64,000 nt of DNA from a virus. Of the stretch, positions 25,639 through 33,857 are shown in pieces. The position numbers and the translations under genes were made by a program. Numbering within the stretch: the stretch's first letter is position 1; every line of letters starts with the position of its first letter. The stretch is taken from the IMG/VR virus record IMGVR_UViG_3300049728_000159, positions 1 to 64,000 of that record. One strand, written 5' to 3'. The notes under the pieces were generated by a model that did no database searches, was not told the DNA's origin, and worked only from the letters and a program-made list of their open reading frames with translations.

Positions 25639-25898
25639 ACGAAGAAGATCCTCCAGTTGAGGAAGAAGTCGAACTCGAAGCATTCGTAGTGGATTGGGTT
25701 CCTGTCCTGGTCAAAGCTGGATTAGCACCCTCGAGATCTGCTGCCCATCGGTTGATTGAGGCCGGTGCCCTCAGAGTGGATGGATTTGCTGAATCCAGAT
25801 ACACAAGTGAAATAGTGCGGAAGAACGAGGATCCAGTCTTTGTTGTTAGAGTGGGAAAGACTGCCAAGAGAGTGATATTTAACCGTTTCCCGGAATGA
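25635..25898 (+). CDS. S4-like RNA-binding domain protein
   Basis: 87 residues. After an acidic N-terminus, VLVKAGLAPSRSAAHRLIEA followed by GALRVDG matches the helix-turn-helix of S4 domains found in tyrosyl-tRNA synthetase and ribosomal protein S4. A free-standing S4 domain would bind structured RNA; here tRNA is a tempting but unproven ligand. The stop lies inside promoter copy 4. Confidence 0.7.
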   Translation: MNEEDPPVEEEVELEAFVVDWVPVLVKAGLAPSRSAAHRLIEAGALRVDGFAESRYTSEIVRKNEDPVFVVRVGKTAKRVIFNRFPE

Positions 25899-25908
25899 GC
25901 TCGTAGAA
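25880..25908 (+). promoter_or_regulatory. phage promoter motif, copy 4
   Basis: TAACCG (25880-25885), 17 bases, GTAGAA (25903-25908), overlapping the 3' end of the S4-like gene. The next ATG is at 25951 behind CAGGAGAA, so this copy makes a leader of about 35 bases. Confidence 0.75.
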
Positions 25909-25950
25909 GTTCTTCAGAGTTCGAGAAGAAGCGAACCAGGAGAACGCAGA

Positions 25951-26382
25951 ATGAAGTCACTGGAAGAAGTTATTACAGGCTACAAATCCGAGACGCTCGA
26001 TGGTCGAGATCTGTCTCGTTTGTCACAGTTCGTCCCCGAGGATAAGCTCAAGGACATTGGGGTCACACTCAAGGACGAGTTTGTCGGCAAGCACGTTCCT
26101 GTTGACTACACTCGCGAGAACGTCTTGGCTCAGCTTGAGAAGGATGTCGACTTCGGTTTTGAGAAGGCCCTGAACAGGCGCGGCATCTCAGCTTCGCTGA
26201 TGTACAGCGTCGTGTCCATGTGGAACTGGATCCTCGAAGAAGGTCTTGAAGACTTCGACGACTATCCTCAGTATGGACTGCCACTCTTCAAGGCCACGGC
26301 TGTGAAGTACGGATTCACCAATCCCATCGGCAACGACACTGGAGCAGAGGATCAGTATTCCTCAGAAGCGGAGTACCAATAA
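25951..26382 (+). CDS. hypothetical protein
   Basis: 143 residues with a good CAGGAGAA site. Mostly helical and acidic; a Trp-rich stretch (SMWNWILEEGLEDFDDY, about 90-106). Stop overlaps the next start (TAATG). No family recognised. Confidence 0.65.
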   Translation: MKSLEEVITGYKSETLDGRDLSRLSQFVPEDKLKDIGVTLKDEFVGKHVPVDYTRENVLAQLEKDVDFGFEKALNRRGISASLMYSVVSMWNWILEEGLEDFDDYPQYGLPLFKATAVKYGFTNPIGNDTGAEDQYSSEAEYQ

Positions 26383-26980
26383 TGCTGTCCATTCTGAAGA
26401 AGTCTGTCTTCTTCGTGCTTGCATTCGGTGGTTCCTTGGCCGCCTCAGGACAGGTTGTTCCAGCGGCAACGTCTGGCTCTGGCCTTAACGTCTTTGTCTC
26501 ATTCGGCGGCCAGAAAACCCACGTCGTCGACTTAACCTATAAATCCCTGGGTGGATGTATGTACAGCACTCGCCGCTGCTTGGTGCCGAAGTGCGTGTTG
26601 CAACATTTCCTTTCTACGAGCATTTTTCGCAGTCGCCCATCACTGGTGGCTATCGCGCGGAGAAGCGTGTATGGCAAAGGTATCTCGTAGCTGGTTACTT
26701 TGGTGGAGGCATGTCCAAGGGCCACGATATCGGACCTCATCCCATTCTACCATCGTCAGGGTACTATGTGCCGACTCCGTCTGCGTGGTCGCCATGCTGG
26801 CAAGCAAGCCAAAGCACTGCCATTGACTTTGGAAGGTGGAAGTGGAAGGTGTACGAGGCAACATTTACAGACACCTATACTCCTTTCCGATCGATTTCAA
26901 GTTTCTCGCTCACTACTGGTGTTGTTTACTCGTTTTCCAAAAGACGAAAGTTCGCATCGGACATTGAAGGAGATTTATGA
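26382..26980 (+). pseudogene. frameshifted gene for an exported beta-barrel-like protein
   Basis: The ATG 26382 frame begins with a signal peptide (VFFVLAFGGSLAASGQ, cleavage probably after Q) and reads to about residue 57. The natural continuation is then in the -1 frame (YVQHSPLLGAEVRVATFPFYEH to SLTTGVVYSFSKR, ending 26980). Alternating hydrophobic beta-strands and the final YSF resemble outer-membrane barrels. The shift lies between 26543 and about 26560, near short C and G runs. Either a real lesion or a base-call error. Confidence 0.6.
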
Positions 26981-27390
26981 TCCTGCCCAACATCACAGTC
27001 AAGCGTGGATTCTCACAAGCCATGAAGTACTGGAAGCCAGTTCAAATCGCCATCGAAAACCCATATGTCTTCGGATGGCTGTGGTGGAATTTTGAGCTAC
27101 CTCCAGAAAATCAGGAGTACCTCAAGCCAGAAGATCTCGAGACTCACAGCTACTGTGAAGCCTGGTCCGCCGGTTCTCTGAGTCCCTGGCACATCCGCCG
27201 GTTGACCTCCAAAGGCAAGAAACTGAGCGGCGGCGCAGACACTCCGTCACTCTGTGGTCGGGAGATGTCCTGGGATGTGAGAACTCTGGTCACCAAACAC
27301 CCTCTGGCCAAGGTTTGTGCAAAATGCCAAGAGGCCTGGGAGAAGGAAATCAATGAACATTCAGGAGTTCAAGGAACAACTCATAGTTGA
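26977..27390 (+). CDS. hypothetical protein with Cys motif
   Basis: 137 residues with GAAGGAG site, start overlapping the previous stop. SLCGREMSWDV and VCAKCQEAW in the C-terminal third form a likely C-x-n-C-x2-C zinc site seen in small phage proteins. Overlaps the next gene by about 38 bases. Confidence 0.6.
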   Translation: MILPNITVKRGFSQAMKYWKPVQIAIENPYVFGWLWWNFELPPENQEYLKPEDLETHSYCEAWSAGSLSPWHIRRLTSKGKKLSGGADTPSLCGREMSWDVRTLVTKHPLAKVCAKCQEAWEKEINEHSGVQGTTHS

Positions 27391-27718
27391 AGGCCTCGCG
27401 TCAGTCGAAAAGAACGAGACGCGGCCTGAACGAATTCGCGGTGGGAAAGACGGATTTGAGATCTGTCGTGAACTGGAAACGATGAAGGATTTCCGGCACA
27501 CTCTCGATCAGCGTCATGACCATGAACTCGATCTCCAGCGCCCAGGAACGACTCCTGCAGAATACTGGGAATATCGCTATGCGACCGTGCAGATCGAATA
27601 TGTCTATGAGCGGATGCTCGTAGTCTGGTCCCAAATTGGAATGTACGACGGTCCTCTGTCCGCGAGGGCAGTTCTCCGCACAGCCGAAATTGTAGGGGTG
27701 AAGGATGGAACAGCCTGA
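27353..27718 (+). CDS. hypothetical protein
   Basis: 121 residues from ATG 27353 with AAGGAAAT upstream. Highly charged N-terminal half, Trp/Tyr-rich middle (EYWEYRYATVQIEYVYERML). No motif recognised. Confidence 0.6.
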   Translation: MNIQEFKEQLIVEGLASVEKNETRPERIRGGKDGFEICRELETMKDFRHTLDQRHDHELDLQRPGTTPAEYWEYRYATVQIEYVYERMLVVWSQIGMYDGPLSARAVLRTAEIVGVKDGTA

Positions 27719-27818
27719 TGACTACAGAAGCGAGTTCGACGACGAACTTGAAGGGGAATCTCCCCTTGAAGCCGACGAGGAAGCCGAAGAAGAAAGTGAT
27801 GACAGACGAGGAGATTAA
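27705..27818 (+). CDS. tiny acidic protein
   Basis: 37 residues from ATG 27705, which has AGGGG six bases upstream. About half of the residues are Asp/Glu. It overlaps the ends of both neighbours in another frame. The alternative is that the downstream gene begins at ATG 27718 (overlapping the previous stop) and this frame is a shadow. Confidence 0.45.
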   Translation: MEQPDDYRSEFDDELEGESPLEADEEAEEESDDRRGD

Positions 27819-28110
27819 GGCCCTCGCGCTGCAGGCCTTTCGCGGCGAGATCTTCACCAGTGATCACGTCCATAAGCACGATGCCAACCTGATGACAATC
27901 ATCTTCCTGCCTTTGGGATTCATGGAACAGAAGCAGCTGGACGAGATGAGGAAGGATGTTGGCATGATCTACGCTCCGATGGCGGATGCTCTCAGTCGCT
28001 CGATCAATGGATATCCTTGCTTCACGAGCATGAGGTACATCTCTCGAGAGGAGTATCGTCGTTTCGTGGCGAAGTATCATGCTCTGACAGAAGCAGTGAA
28101 AGGTGTGTGA
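27799..28110 (+). CDS. hypothetical protein
   Basis: 103 residues from ATG 27799 (AAGAAAG upstream). The frame is open to ATG 27718, adding 27 mostly basic residues. The body from MTDEEIKALALQAF onward looks like a folded helical protein. Stop overlaps the next start (TGATG). No family recognised. Confidence 0.6.
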   Translation: MTDEEIKALALQAFRGEIFTSDHVHKHDANLMTIIFLPLGFMEQKQLDEMRKDVGMIYAPMADALSRSINGYPCFTSMRYISREEYRRFVAKYHALTEAVKGV

Positions 28111-28376
28111 TGGACTGTCCTCATTGTAACGAGAAAGTAATTCCAGGCGATGCGATTATGGCCTTCAATAATGGAGATCTGGTCATGCATCGCGCCTGTG
28201 GCATGCGTGGTATCATCGGTTCAGTTGCACATCAGGAACAGAGATGTGCCTGCTTTGTTCCTGGATCAGATGAAGGTGATCCGCCTGACATGACGCGGCG
28301 AGAGGCTGCAGAAGCTGCACTTGCGATATGGGAAAGAAATCAAAAACATCCTCCAGGAAGCGGCTGGGTAAACTAA
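28110..28376 (+). CDS. small Cys/His zinc protein of a widespread phage and soil-bacterial family
   Basis: 88 residues. CPHC (3-6), a HRACGMRGIIGSVAHQ segment and CAC follow the layout of small uncharacterised proteins in which C-x2-C is followed by H-x2-C and a G-D-P ... REAAEAAL motif. Function unknown. The TAA stop is the TAA of promoter copy 5. Confidence 0.65.
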   Translation: MDCPHCNEKVIPGDAIMAFNNGDLVMHRACGMRGIIGSVAHQEQRCACFVPGSDEGDPPDMTRREAAEAALAIWERNQKHPPGSGWVN

Positions 28377-28402
28377 CCGATCCGAGTTCCAGACCAGTAG
28401 AA
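28374..28402 (+). promoter_or_regulatory. phage promoter motif, copy 5
   Basis: TAACCG (28374-28379), 17 bases, GTAGAA (28397-28402), 6 bases, ATG 28409. TAA doubles as the previous stop. Confidence 0.8.
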
Positions 28403-28408
28403 GAGAGT

Positions 28409-28906
28409 ATGGACTTCCGTGGAATACTCCCGACCAAGCAAGCAGTTGAGGACTACATCTACGCCGGACACGCAACCATCACCTTGCTGTTCAAGGTCTC
28501 CCAGGTTCGGTTCACTTACAAGATCTGCGTTTCCAAACAAGAGATTGAAGCCAACAAGCTGGCGGTTGCCGAAGGACGTCTCAAGGACGTCGTCGAGCCA
28601 GTCTACTTTGTCAAGCTGCTGAATGGCCCTGACAACGAGAAGAACTACTGCTACATCGGCATCATCCGCAAGACTCATGGACTGATTCACACTGGCGCCA
28701 GCCAGGTCAGCCAAAATGCTGATTCGTTCAAAGCATTTTCTTGGTTCATCAAAGCAGTTCAGGCAGTACAGAATCCAGAAGCAACAATGCCGGCGAAACT
28801 CGAAGTCTGGCACGAGAGCGTTTGTGGACGCTGCGGTCGCAAGCTATCCGTTCCCAAGTCGATCGCCGACGGGTTTGGTCCCGAATGTGTTAAGATGGTG
28901 GCATAG
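28409..28906 (+). CDS. DUF6011-like protein
   Basis: 165 residues. The C-terminus (LEVWHESVCGRCGRKLSVP followed by GFGPEC) is the four-Cys motif of DUF6011. The frame extends to ATG 28328, but ATG 28409 lies 6 bases after GTAGAA of promoter copy 5 and begins the conserved part, so it is preferred. Relatives are common in phages and plasmids; function unknown. Confidence 0.7.
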   Translation: MDFRGILPTKQAVEDYIYAGHATITLLFKVSQVRFTYKICVSKQEIEANKLAVAEGRLKDVVEPVYFVKLLNGPDNEKNYCYIGIIRKTHGLIHTGASQVSQNADSFKAFSWFIKAVQAVQNPEATMPAKLEVWHESVCGRCGRKLSVPKSIADGFGPECVKMVA

Positions 28907-28914
28907 GAGAAATC

Positions 28915-29160
28915 ATGATTTGTGACTGGTGTGGAAAACCTGTACGTCCGGGAATTGATCTGTACGTTGTCATCAAGTGGGGAAAGAAAGATCCTCTCAT
29001 GCCAGACTTTCTCGGCAAACCAGCCGAAATTGTTGATCATTCGGACTGCAACAAGGAGCGGCGCATCAAGATGCCTCATGTGGCAGAACCAAAAGAGCCA
29101 AAAGAGGAACATCCACGAGAGTCCATATTTCGGAGGATGCGGAATGTCAAGAGGAAATGA
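28915..29160 (+). CDS. small zinc-motif protein
   Basis: 81 residues with AGGAGAA site. CDWCGKPV at the start and a later H-x2-C (DHSDC) form a likely zinc site; basic C-terminus. Overlaps the next ATG. Confidence 0.6.
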   Translation: MICDWCGKPVRPGIDLYVVIKWGKKDPLMPDFLGKPAEIVDHSDCNKERRIKMPHVAEPKEPKEEHPRESIFRRMRNVKRK

Positions 29161-29336
29161 TGAAAGCATCTGAATTTGTATCCAAGATATCTGCTTTGAT
29201 TGACGCAGAAGGGGATCTGGAGATTTCGGTATCAGTCGACATATCCACCGGCGATCACGATGCATTCCGTAGAGTTTTCGGCCCGGTGATTGGCATCGAA
29301 TCTGGCCCTGAATTTGTGATTTCTCGCAGAGGGTGA
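29157..29336 (+). CDS. small hypothetical protein
   Basis: 59 residues, ATG ATG start overlapping the preceding stop, GAGGAA site. Reads naturally (SKISALIDAEGDLEISVSVD). Acidic with alternating beta pattern. No family recognised. Confidence 0.55.
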   Translation: MMKASEFVSKISALIDAEGDLEISVSVDISTGDHDAFRRVFGPVIGIESGPEFVISRRG

Positions 29337-29349
29337 ACTGAACGAATCC

Positions 29350-29378
29350 TAACCGATCTTGATTAGATTCTGGTAGAG
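29350..29378 (+). promoter_or_regulatory. phage promoter motif, copy 6
   Basis: TAACCG (29350-29355), 17 bases, GTAGAG (29373-29378), 6 bases, ATG 29385. Confidence 0.8.
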
Positions 29379-29384
29379 AGAATC

Positions 29385-29540
29385 ATGAGAATTGAAAAGG
29401 GTGAATGCTCGCATTGCGGTGCTCAGGTCAGAATGTCTGACGGCAAGGTAGTGGAGCATGCCAGCCGGTATCATGGTGAAGTGATCGACGAGAAATGCCC
29501 AGGGTCCAACAAGGTGCCCGGACACAACGTCGCGGAGTAA
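29385..29540 (+). CDS. small zinc-finger protein
   Basis: 51 residues starting 6 bases after promoter copy 6. CSHCGA at 8-13, followed by H-x4-H and a later Cys, gives a small zinc-finger layout. The next ATG begins two bases after its stop. Confidence 0.6.
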   Translation: MRIEKGECSHCGAQVRMSDGKVVEHASRYHGEVIDEKCPGSNKVPGHNVAE

Positions 29541-29542
29541 AC

Positions 29543-30232
29543 ATGGTCATCAAGTCGCCTTTCAAGGACTACTATGATTTCGTGGCGAACCAGTATGGTG
29601 GGGGTGACCCCACCATCGTATATGTTCGCGGTAGAATCTCTCCTCTCGACAGAGACCCCAACTTCGGAGGCGTCCACGAAACTCATTTGACTGTCGAGAT
29701 CGACGGAGACTGCCCACTAACGGCTCCGGATTACTTCAACATGCGCAACCAGGAACTCCGCCAGAAGTACCTGATCATCGCCGGCAAAGCCTACATCATC
29801 CAGAAGAAGGCCGGATTCTTCGAGGAAGACGTCAACTCCTATCGTGTGATTCCTCTTGAGCTCATCGAGGAAGAAGACAAGAAGCGTCACTTCTGGCGCA
29901 AGGGATACGGAGTGGAGATTGCCAAGGAGAACCAGTTCCTGATCGAGTTGTCTCGCAAGATTGGTCATCCGGTATATGTAATCAGTGATGTCAGTCATCG
30001 CTGGGGCAAGTTCAAGACCAAGATTCGTATCAATGGTCAATGCCCCATCCTCAAGATCATTGGGATGCCAGCTTTGGTTCCAGCCACGCAGATGTATCAA
30101 GAACTGGCCTATTTCGTGGGCAACACCTTGAAGCCGGTGCCTGATGCCGACCCTCCTGTGACTGTCAGCAATACTCAGAAAATCTTGAAAGCAGGGTTCG
30201 ACTTGAAAAAGTCGTTCAGACATCGTGATTGA
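29543..30232 (+). CDS. hypothetical protein
   Basis: 229 residues from ATG 29543. Reads as a folded beta/helix protein starting MVIKSPFKDYYDFVANQYGG. Its codon use is like the main genes. Similar N-termini occur in phage proteins of unknown role, but no function is known to me. Confidence 0.65.
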   Translation: MVIKSPFKDYYDFVANQYGGGDPTIVYVRGRISPLDRDPNFGGVHETHLTVEIDGDCPLTAPDYFNMRNQELRQKYLIIAGKAYIIQKKAGFFEEDVNSYRVIPLELIEEEDKKRHFWRKGYGVEIAKENQFLIELSRKIGHPVYVISDVSHRWGKFKTKIRINGQCPILKIIGMPALVPATQMYQELAYFVGNTLKPVPDADPPVTVSNTQKILKAGFDLKKSFRHRD

Positions 30233-30242
30233 GCATGAGCGT

Positions 30243-30929
30243 ATGGGCAAAGGATTTCGATACTTTCATCTCAATGTGGGATGCTGGCCTGATCCGGATG
30301 AAATCCTAGACGATTATGAGAGTCGACTGTTCTCTTGTCCAGTATGCGGCGCTGCCTCGATTGAACCCTGCTACAATTCATCAGGAGAGGTCCTAGACTA
30401 CCATCATCCTGAGAGATATGCTACCCTCCCGGACATATACATCGAAGAGGGTAAGGAGGCTAGACCCAGCTATCGGAAGACACCCTTCGAGATACGAAGC
30501 GACATCGTTCGATACAAGGTGAGCCAGCATCAACCTCTGACTCCCAGAGAGCTCGAATGTCAGAAGAAGATGGAACAGGACAAGAATAAGAACTGGGTTG
30601 TATTCAAGGCTGAATCAAAGAAGATCGAGGAAGAACCTCGACGCATTATGATGATTCAGAGACCGATGAAGCTGAGCACCGAACGTCCTGCCTTGCGCGA
30701 TTTGAAGAATCTTCCGGTGAGTGTTAAAACTGATCTCACTGGCAAGATATTTGGAAACCTGACGGTCGTTGGTCTTTCTCTGTACTGGGAAAGAAACAGT
30801 CCTCTATGGGCTGTACGCTGTATCTGTGGTAACTATGATTTCATGCCTCGAGGCCTTCTGGTACCCAAGGATGACGACTGGGGAGTGACAATGTGTTCAG
30901 AGTGTGTCCCTATAATAGCCAAACCCTAG
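30243..30929 (+). CDS. hypothetical protein with two Cys motifs
   Basis: 228 residues from ATG 30243 (a GTG at 30225 is also possible). CPVCGAASIEPC near residue 32 and CICG plus CSEC near the C-terminus suggest two zinc sites. The C-terminal third (LTGKIFGNLTVVGLS) resembles the opening of phage DNA-binding repeats (G-x-F-G-x-L-x-V) that precede a zinc site. Role unknown. Confidence 0.6.
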   Translation: MGKGFRYFHLNVGCWPDPDEILDDYESRLFSCPVCGAASIEPCYNSSGEVLDYHHPERYATLPDIYIEEGKEARPSYRKTPFEIRSDIVRYKVSQHQPLTPRELECQKKMEQDKNKNWVVFKAESKKIEEEPRRIMMIQRPMKLSTERPALRDLKNLPVSVKTDLTGKIFGNLTVVGLSLYWERNSPLWAVRCICGNYDFMPRGLLVPKDDDWGVTMCSECVPIIAKP

Positions 30930-30960
30930 AAAAATTCAGTAGAGAGGATCGGAGGGAAGC

Positions 30961-31182
30961 ATGAACATTACAGAAGCCAACGCCATTGCCAAAGCGAAGT
31001 ATGGCCCCACAGCAGTTGTCACGGAACAAGACCCTGGCAAATGCATAACGGTCAATGAGAAACTCGCTCCACAGATCCTTGAGCACAAGGCCACTTTCAA
31101 GTTCTACACTCTCAAGATCAACGGCGAGATGGTTCGTGGAAGCACCAAGTCTTTTGAAGAAGTCCTTGAGTACAAGAAATGA
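30961..31182 (+). CDS. small hypothetical protein
   Basis: 73 residues with GGAGGG site. A weak promoter relative (TAGCCA, 17 bases, GTAGAG) lies upstream. Helical start, beta-rich end. Overlaps the next gene by 4 bases. Confidence 0.6.
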   Translation: MNITEANAIAKAKYGPTAVVTEQDPGKCITVNEKLAPQILEHKATFKFYTLKINGEMVRGSTKSFEEVLEYKK

Positions 31183-31535
31183 AACAGCCCAAACGAGTAT
31201 GCCGCACCTGTGGTGAGGAATTCATCCTTTCTCCCACCAAGCCGGGCAACATCAACGACTGCATTCACTGTGCCGGCGAAGATGTTCCGCTGCTCATGGC
31301 CAAGGTCGCTTATCCCTCCAAGAACTCCTCCCTTGTTGAGATCGAGATCACTTCCGATCGCCGGGGAGCTATGGCCTTCAACCGTGCCCAGCGTAGACAG
31401 GGTGCAGGACCGCTCAGTTCGATCATCGAGGCTCGTGAAGACGAGTCAGGTCGTGAGTCTAGCAAGAGCAATTCAGGAGCCGAGAAGGGTGCCATCTACA
31501 CCAGCAATCTTGGAGAAAAGAGGAGTATTAAGTGA
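31179..31535 (+). CDS. zinc-ribbon protein
   Basis: 118 residues. CRTCGEEF (8-15) and CIHC (about 28-31) make a four-Cys ribbon. The rest is polar and Ser/Arg-rich. Stop overlaps the GTG of the next gene. Confidence 0.6.
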   Translation: MKQPKRVCRTCGEEFILSPTKPGNINDCIHCAGEDVPLLMAKVAYPSKNSSLVEIEITSDRRGAMAFNRAQRRQGAGPLSSIIEAREDESGRESSKSNSGAEKGAIYTSNLGEKRSIK

Positions 31536-31708
31536 GTGTGATCGCTGAAGAAGAATACAAGTATGGACCTTGCGTCGTCTGTCGAGCTCAAACTTGCTGG
31601 GCTTGTTCAGACTGCACCATCGACAAGGGTACGACAGTCTTTGTTTGCAACCGACATGACTGCCGTCAAGAGCATGAGCCCAACTGCACGAAAGCGAGGA
31701 CGAAATAG
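31532..31708 (+). CDS. small Cys-rich zinc protein
   Basis: 58 residues from GTG 31532, with GAGGAG upstream and a GTGA overlap. Eight Cys in CVVC, CWACSDC and CNRHDC clusters suggest two zinc sites. Stop overlaps the next GTG (TAGTG). Function unknown. Confidence 0.65.
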   Translation: MSVIAEEEYKYGPCVVCRAQTCWACSDCTIDKGTTVFVCNRHDCRQEHEPNCTKARTK

Positions 31709-31947
31709 TGGATATTCACGACGCTGAACCTGGTTCTACCAGCTTCGAGCGTACCAATGTTGTCCTTTCAACCGGATTTCAGGTATTTGGTGATCCTGAG
31801 ATGCTGGAGTTCTTTAAGAAGAGGGATGCTTTCAACCGTGCCTATTGTGCCCAAAAGGGCTGGATTGAAAGGTTGGAGGCCAACACGCTCACCATCGAAG
31901 AAATCCTCGAGATCAGAAGTCAACCTGGGTGGAAGAATCCCAAGTAG
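31708..31947 (+). CDS. small hypothetical protein
   Basis: 79 residues from GTG 31708 overlapping the previous stop. Helical C-terminal half. No motif. Confidence 0.55.
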   Translation: MDIHDAEPGSTSFERTNVVLSTGFQVFGDPEMLEFFKKRDAFNRAYCAQKGWIERLEANTLTIEEILEIRSQPGWKNPK

Positions 31948-31956
31948 GAGTAGACC

Positions 31957-32241
31957 ATGTTGGAAATGAATCCTGAACATCCCACCACCAAGGGAGTGCA
32001 TGATCACTGGCACAAGGTCTGCGCTCTGCTGATGATGAAGATGGGCGTCAAGGACATCACAATATCGCCCAAAGAGATTGAACAGATGGCAGGAAACAAC
32101 ATCGCCATCAAGTTCGATGACAAGTTGGGAATCATCCTGAAACTTCTCAGCGATGAGGAGATAATGTCAGTCGGAATCGAGAATGGTGCGGTGCCAGAAG
32201 GGCAGTATCGAAGAGACTCGATCACGAGAGGGAGACGATGA
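31957..32241 (+). CDS. small hypothetical protein
   Basis: 94 residues with AGGAGT site. Helical, mildly acidic. Overlaps the ligase reading frame by 4 bases. No motif recognised. Confidence 0.6.
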   Translation: MLEMNPEHPTTKGVHDHWHKVCALLMMKMGVKDITISPKEIEQMAGNNIAIKFDDKLGIILKLLSDEEIMSVGIENGAVPEGQYRRDSITRGRR

Positions 32242-33857
32242 CCAAAGTCAAGTTTGTCCCCAATACCTCTTCTGCTGAAACCAACGAGCAGATCGTAACT
32301 CAACATGCTGAGAAAGTTCTCCAGAACCCAGAAGTGATCGTGATGGTCCCATTCGCGGAAGTGGAAGCCGCAATCACCACATCGGAGACGAATGCCCAGC
32401 TGGTGAATGTGTGTGCTGGGGAAGTCTCTTACAGTCCTGTTGAGACAGAAACTCTTGGCCCAATGTCAGGTCACCACTTGCCTCCTGAAAAGCCTTCTGC
32501 TCTTGGTGAGAAAATTGCCGGCGAGCTAGACAAATTAGAGGATGAAGATTACTTCTTCACTTCGGATTATGTTTGGACAAGAAGACAACCACATCAGTAT
32601 CCTGATGGCACTCCAGTAGTTTCCGTCGAAGCAGTTATTACCGCCGGAGTAACCGATCCTCCAACTTTTGAGGTAGAGAATACTATGAGCTTAGCACAAG
32701 ACCTTAACGATCTACTCGTCAAAGCACGGGATGCTTATTACACTGGCAATCCCACCATGACGGATGCCGAGTACGATTCCAAAGAAGCCGAACTCAAGGC
32801 ACTCGATCCAAACGCTCCCATCCTCAAGGTTGTGGGTGATACGAAGAGCACAAGCGGTCGCGTTGCTCACGTTCGTCCGATGCTCAGCATCGAGAACTTC
32901 TACACCAAGGATGAGATCCGCAAGTTCTTCATCGACAAGTGCACCGGCGGATTCACGGCTCTTATCGAGCCCAAGCGCGACGGCATCAGCTGCGAACTTC
33001 GCTATCACATGAGCGCACCCGGTCAGCCTTTGGAACTCACGATGGCCCTGACTCGTGGCGATGGCGACTCTGGCGAAGATATGACCGCTCAGGTCCGCGC
33101 ACTGAAGAATGTCCCATCTACTCTCAAGGTTATCGAAGCGTACATGAACCAGCCGGAAGTGGACAACCTTCACGTCCGTGGCGAACTGGTCATGTCCAAG
33201 ACCGAACTCGACCGCATCAATGCGGAAGTGATTGCCAAGGGTGGCAAGCCTTACATGTCCACACGCAACCTTACTGCCGGCACCATGAAGCAGAAGGACC
33301 TGAGCGTTGTGGCCAGCCGCGACATTCAGTTCATCCCCTGGGATGCCTACTCTCCCGAGCAGGATGTATCACTCCCCGATTCCTCCTATCGCCGGATGCT
33401 CATGCTCTTCAATTATGGATTTGCAAAGTATGAGGGTCAGGTTGTCTTCAGTGAATCGTTTGTGATCCCAAAGGTTGACGAAATCCTGGCCGCAAACGAG
33501 AAGAGCGACATCATCGCCGACGGCGTGGTCATCAAGGTGGATAGCCACCAGCTTCGCTCCAGCCTGGGTGTGAGTTCGAACACCACCAACTATCAGGTCT
33601 GCTTCAAGCCGCAGAACGCCAAAGGAATCACTCACTTGAGAGAAGTGATTTGGTCAAATGGAAGAACCGGAAAGCTGACTCCCGTAGGAATTGTAGACCC
33701 CATTGTACTGGCTGGAGCTACAATAACAAGGGTCAACTTGAACAACATCACCTGGATCCGAAATCTGGGCTTAAAGATCAACAGCCGGATCGAAGTGATC
33801 CGTTCGGGTGACGTAATACCTGTTGTAACACGAGTTTTGGATGGATTACCCGAATGA
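32238..33857 (+). CDS. ligA: NAD-dependent DNA ligase, N-terminal half (adenylation and OB domains)
   Basis: 539 residues in the open frame. The ligase proper begins at Met150 (32685): domain Ia-like helices (LVKARDAYYTG), then motif I EPKRDG with the AMP-accepting Lys246, TRGDGDSGED, RGELVMSK, and the OB domain ending RSGDVIPVVTRV. It stops exactly where the zinc finger should begin; that part is at 34.8 kb. Promoter copy 7 with a 6-base gap to ATG 32685 shows that the short form is made, while residues 1-149 have no recognisable domain and may be a separate or long form. Seals nicks during replication together with the other half. Confidence 0.88.
   Translation: MTKVKFVPNTSSAETNEQIVTQHAEKVLQNPEVIVMVPFAEVEAAITTSETNAQLVNVCAGEVSYSPVETETLGPMSGHHLPPEKPSALGEKIAGELDKLEDEDYFFTSDYVWTRRQPHQYPDGTPVVSVEAVITAGVTDPPTFEVENTMSLAQDLNDLLVKARDAYYTGNPTMTDAEYDSKEAELKALDPNAPILKVVGDTKSTSGRVAHVRPMLSIENFYTKDEIRKFFIDKCTGGFTALIEPKRDGISCELRYHMSAPGQPLELTMALTRGDGDSGEDMTAQVRALKNVPSTLKVIEAYMNQPEVDNLHVRGELVMSKTELDRINAEVIAKGGKPYMSTRNLTAGTMKQKDLSVVASRDIQFIPWDAYSPEQDVSLPDSSYRRMLMLFNYGFAKYEGQVVFSESFVIPKVDEILAANEKSDIIADGVVIKVDSHQLRSSLGVSSNTTNYQVCFKPQNAKGITHLREVIWSNGRTGKLTPVGIVDPIVLAGATITRVNLNNITWIRNLGLKINSRIEVIRSGDVIPVVTRVLDGLPE
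32650..32678 (+). promoter_or_regulatory. phage promoter motif, copy 7
   Basis: TAACCG (32650-32655), 17 bases, GTAGAG (32673-32678), 6 bases, ATG 32685. It lies inside the longer reading frame and marks the start of the ligase domain itself. Confidence 0.82.
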
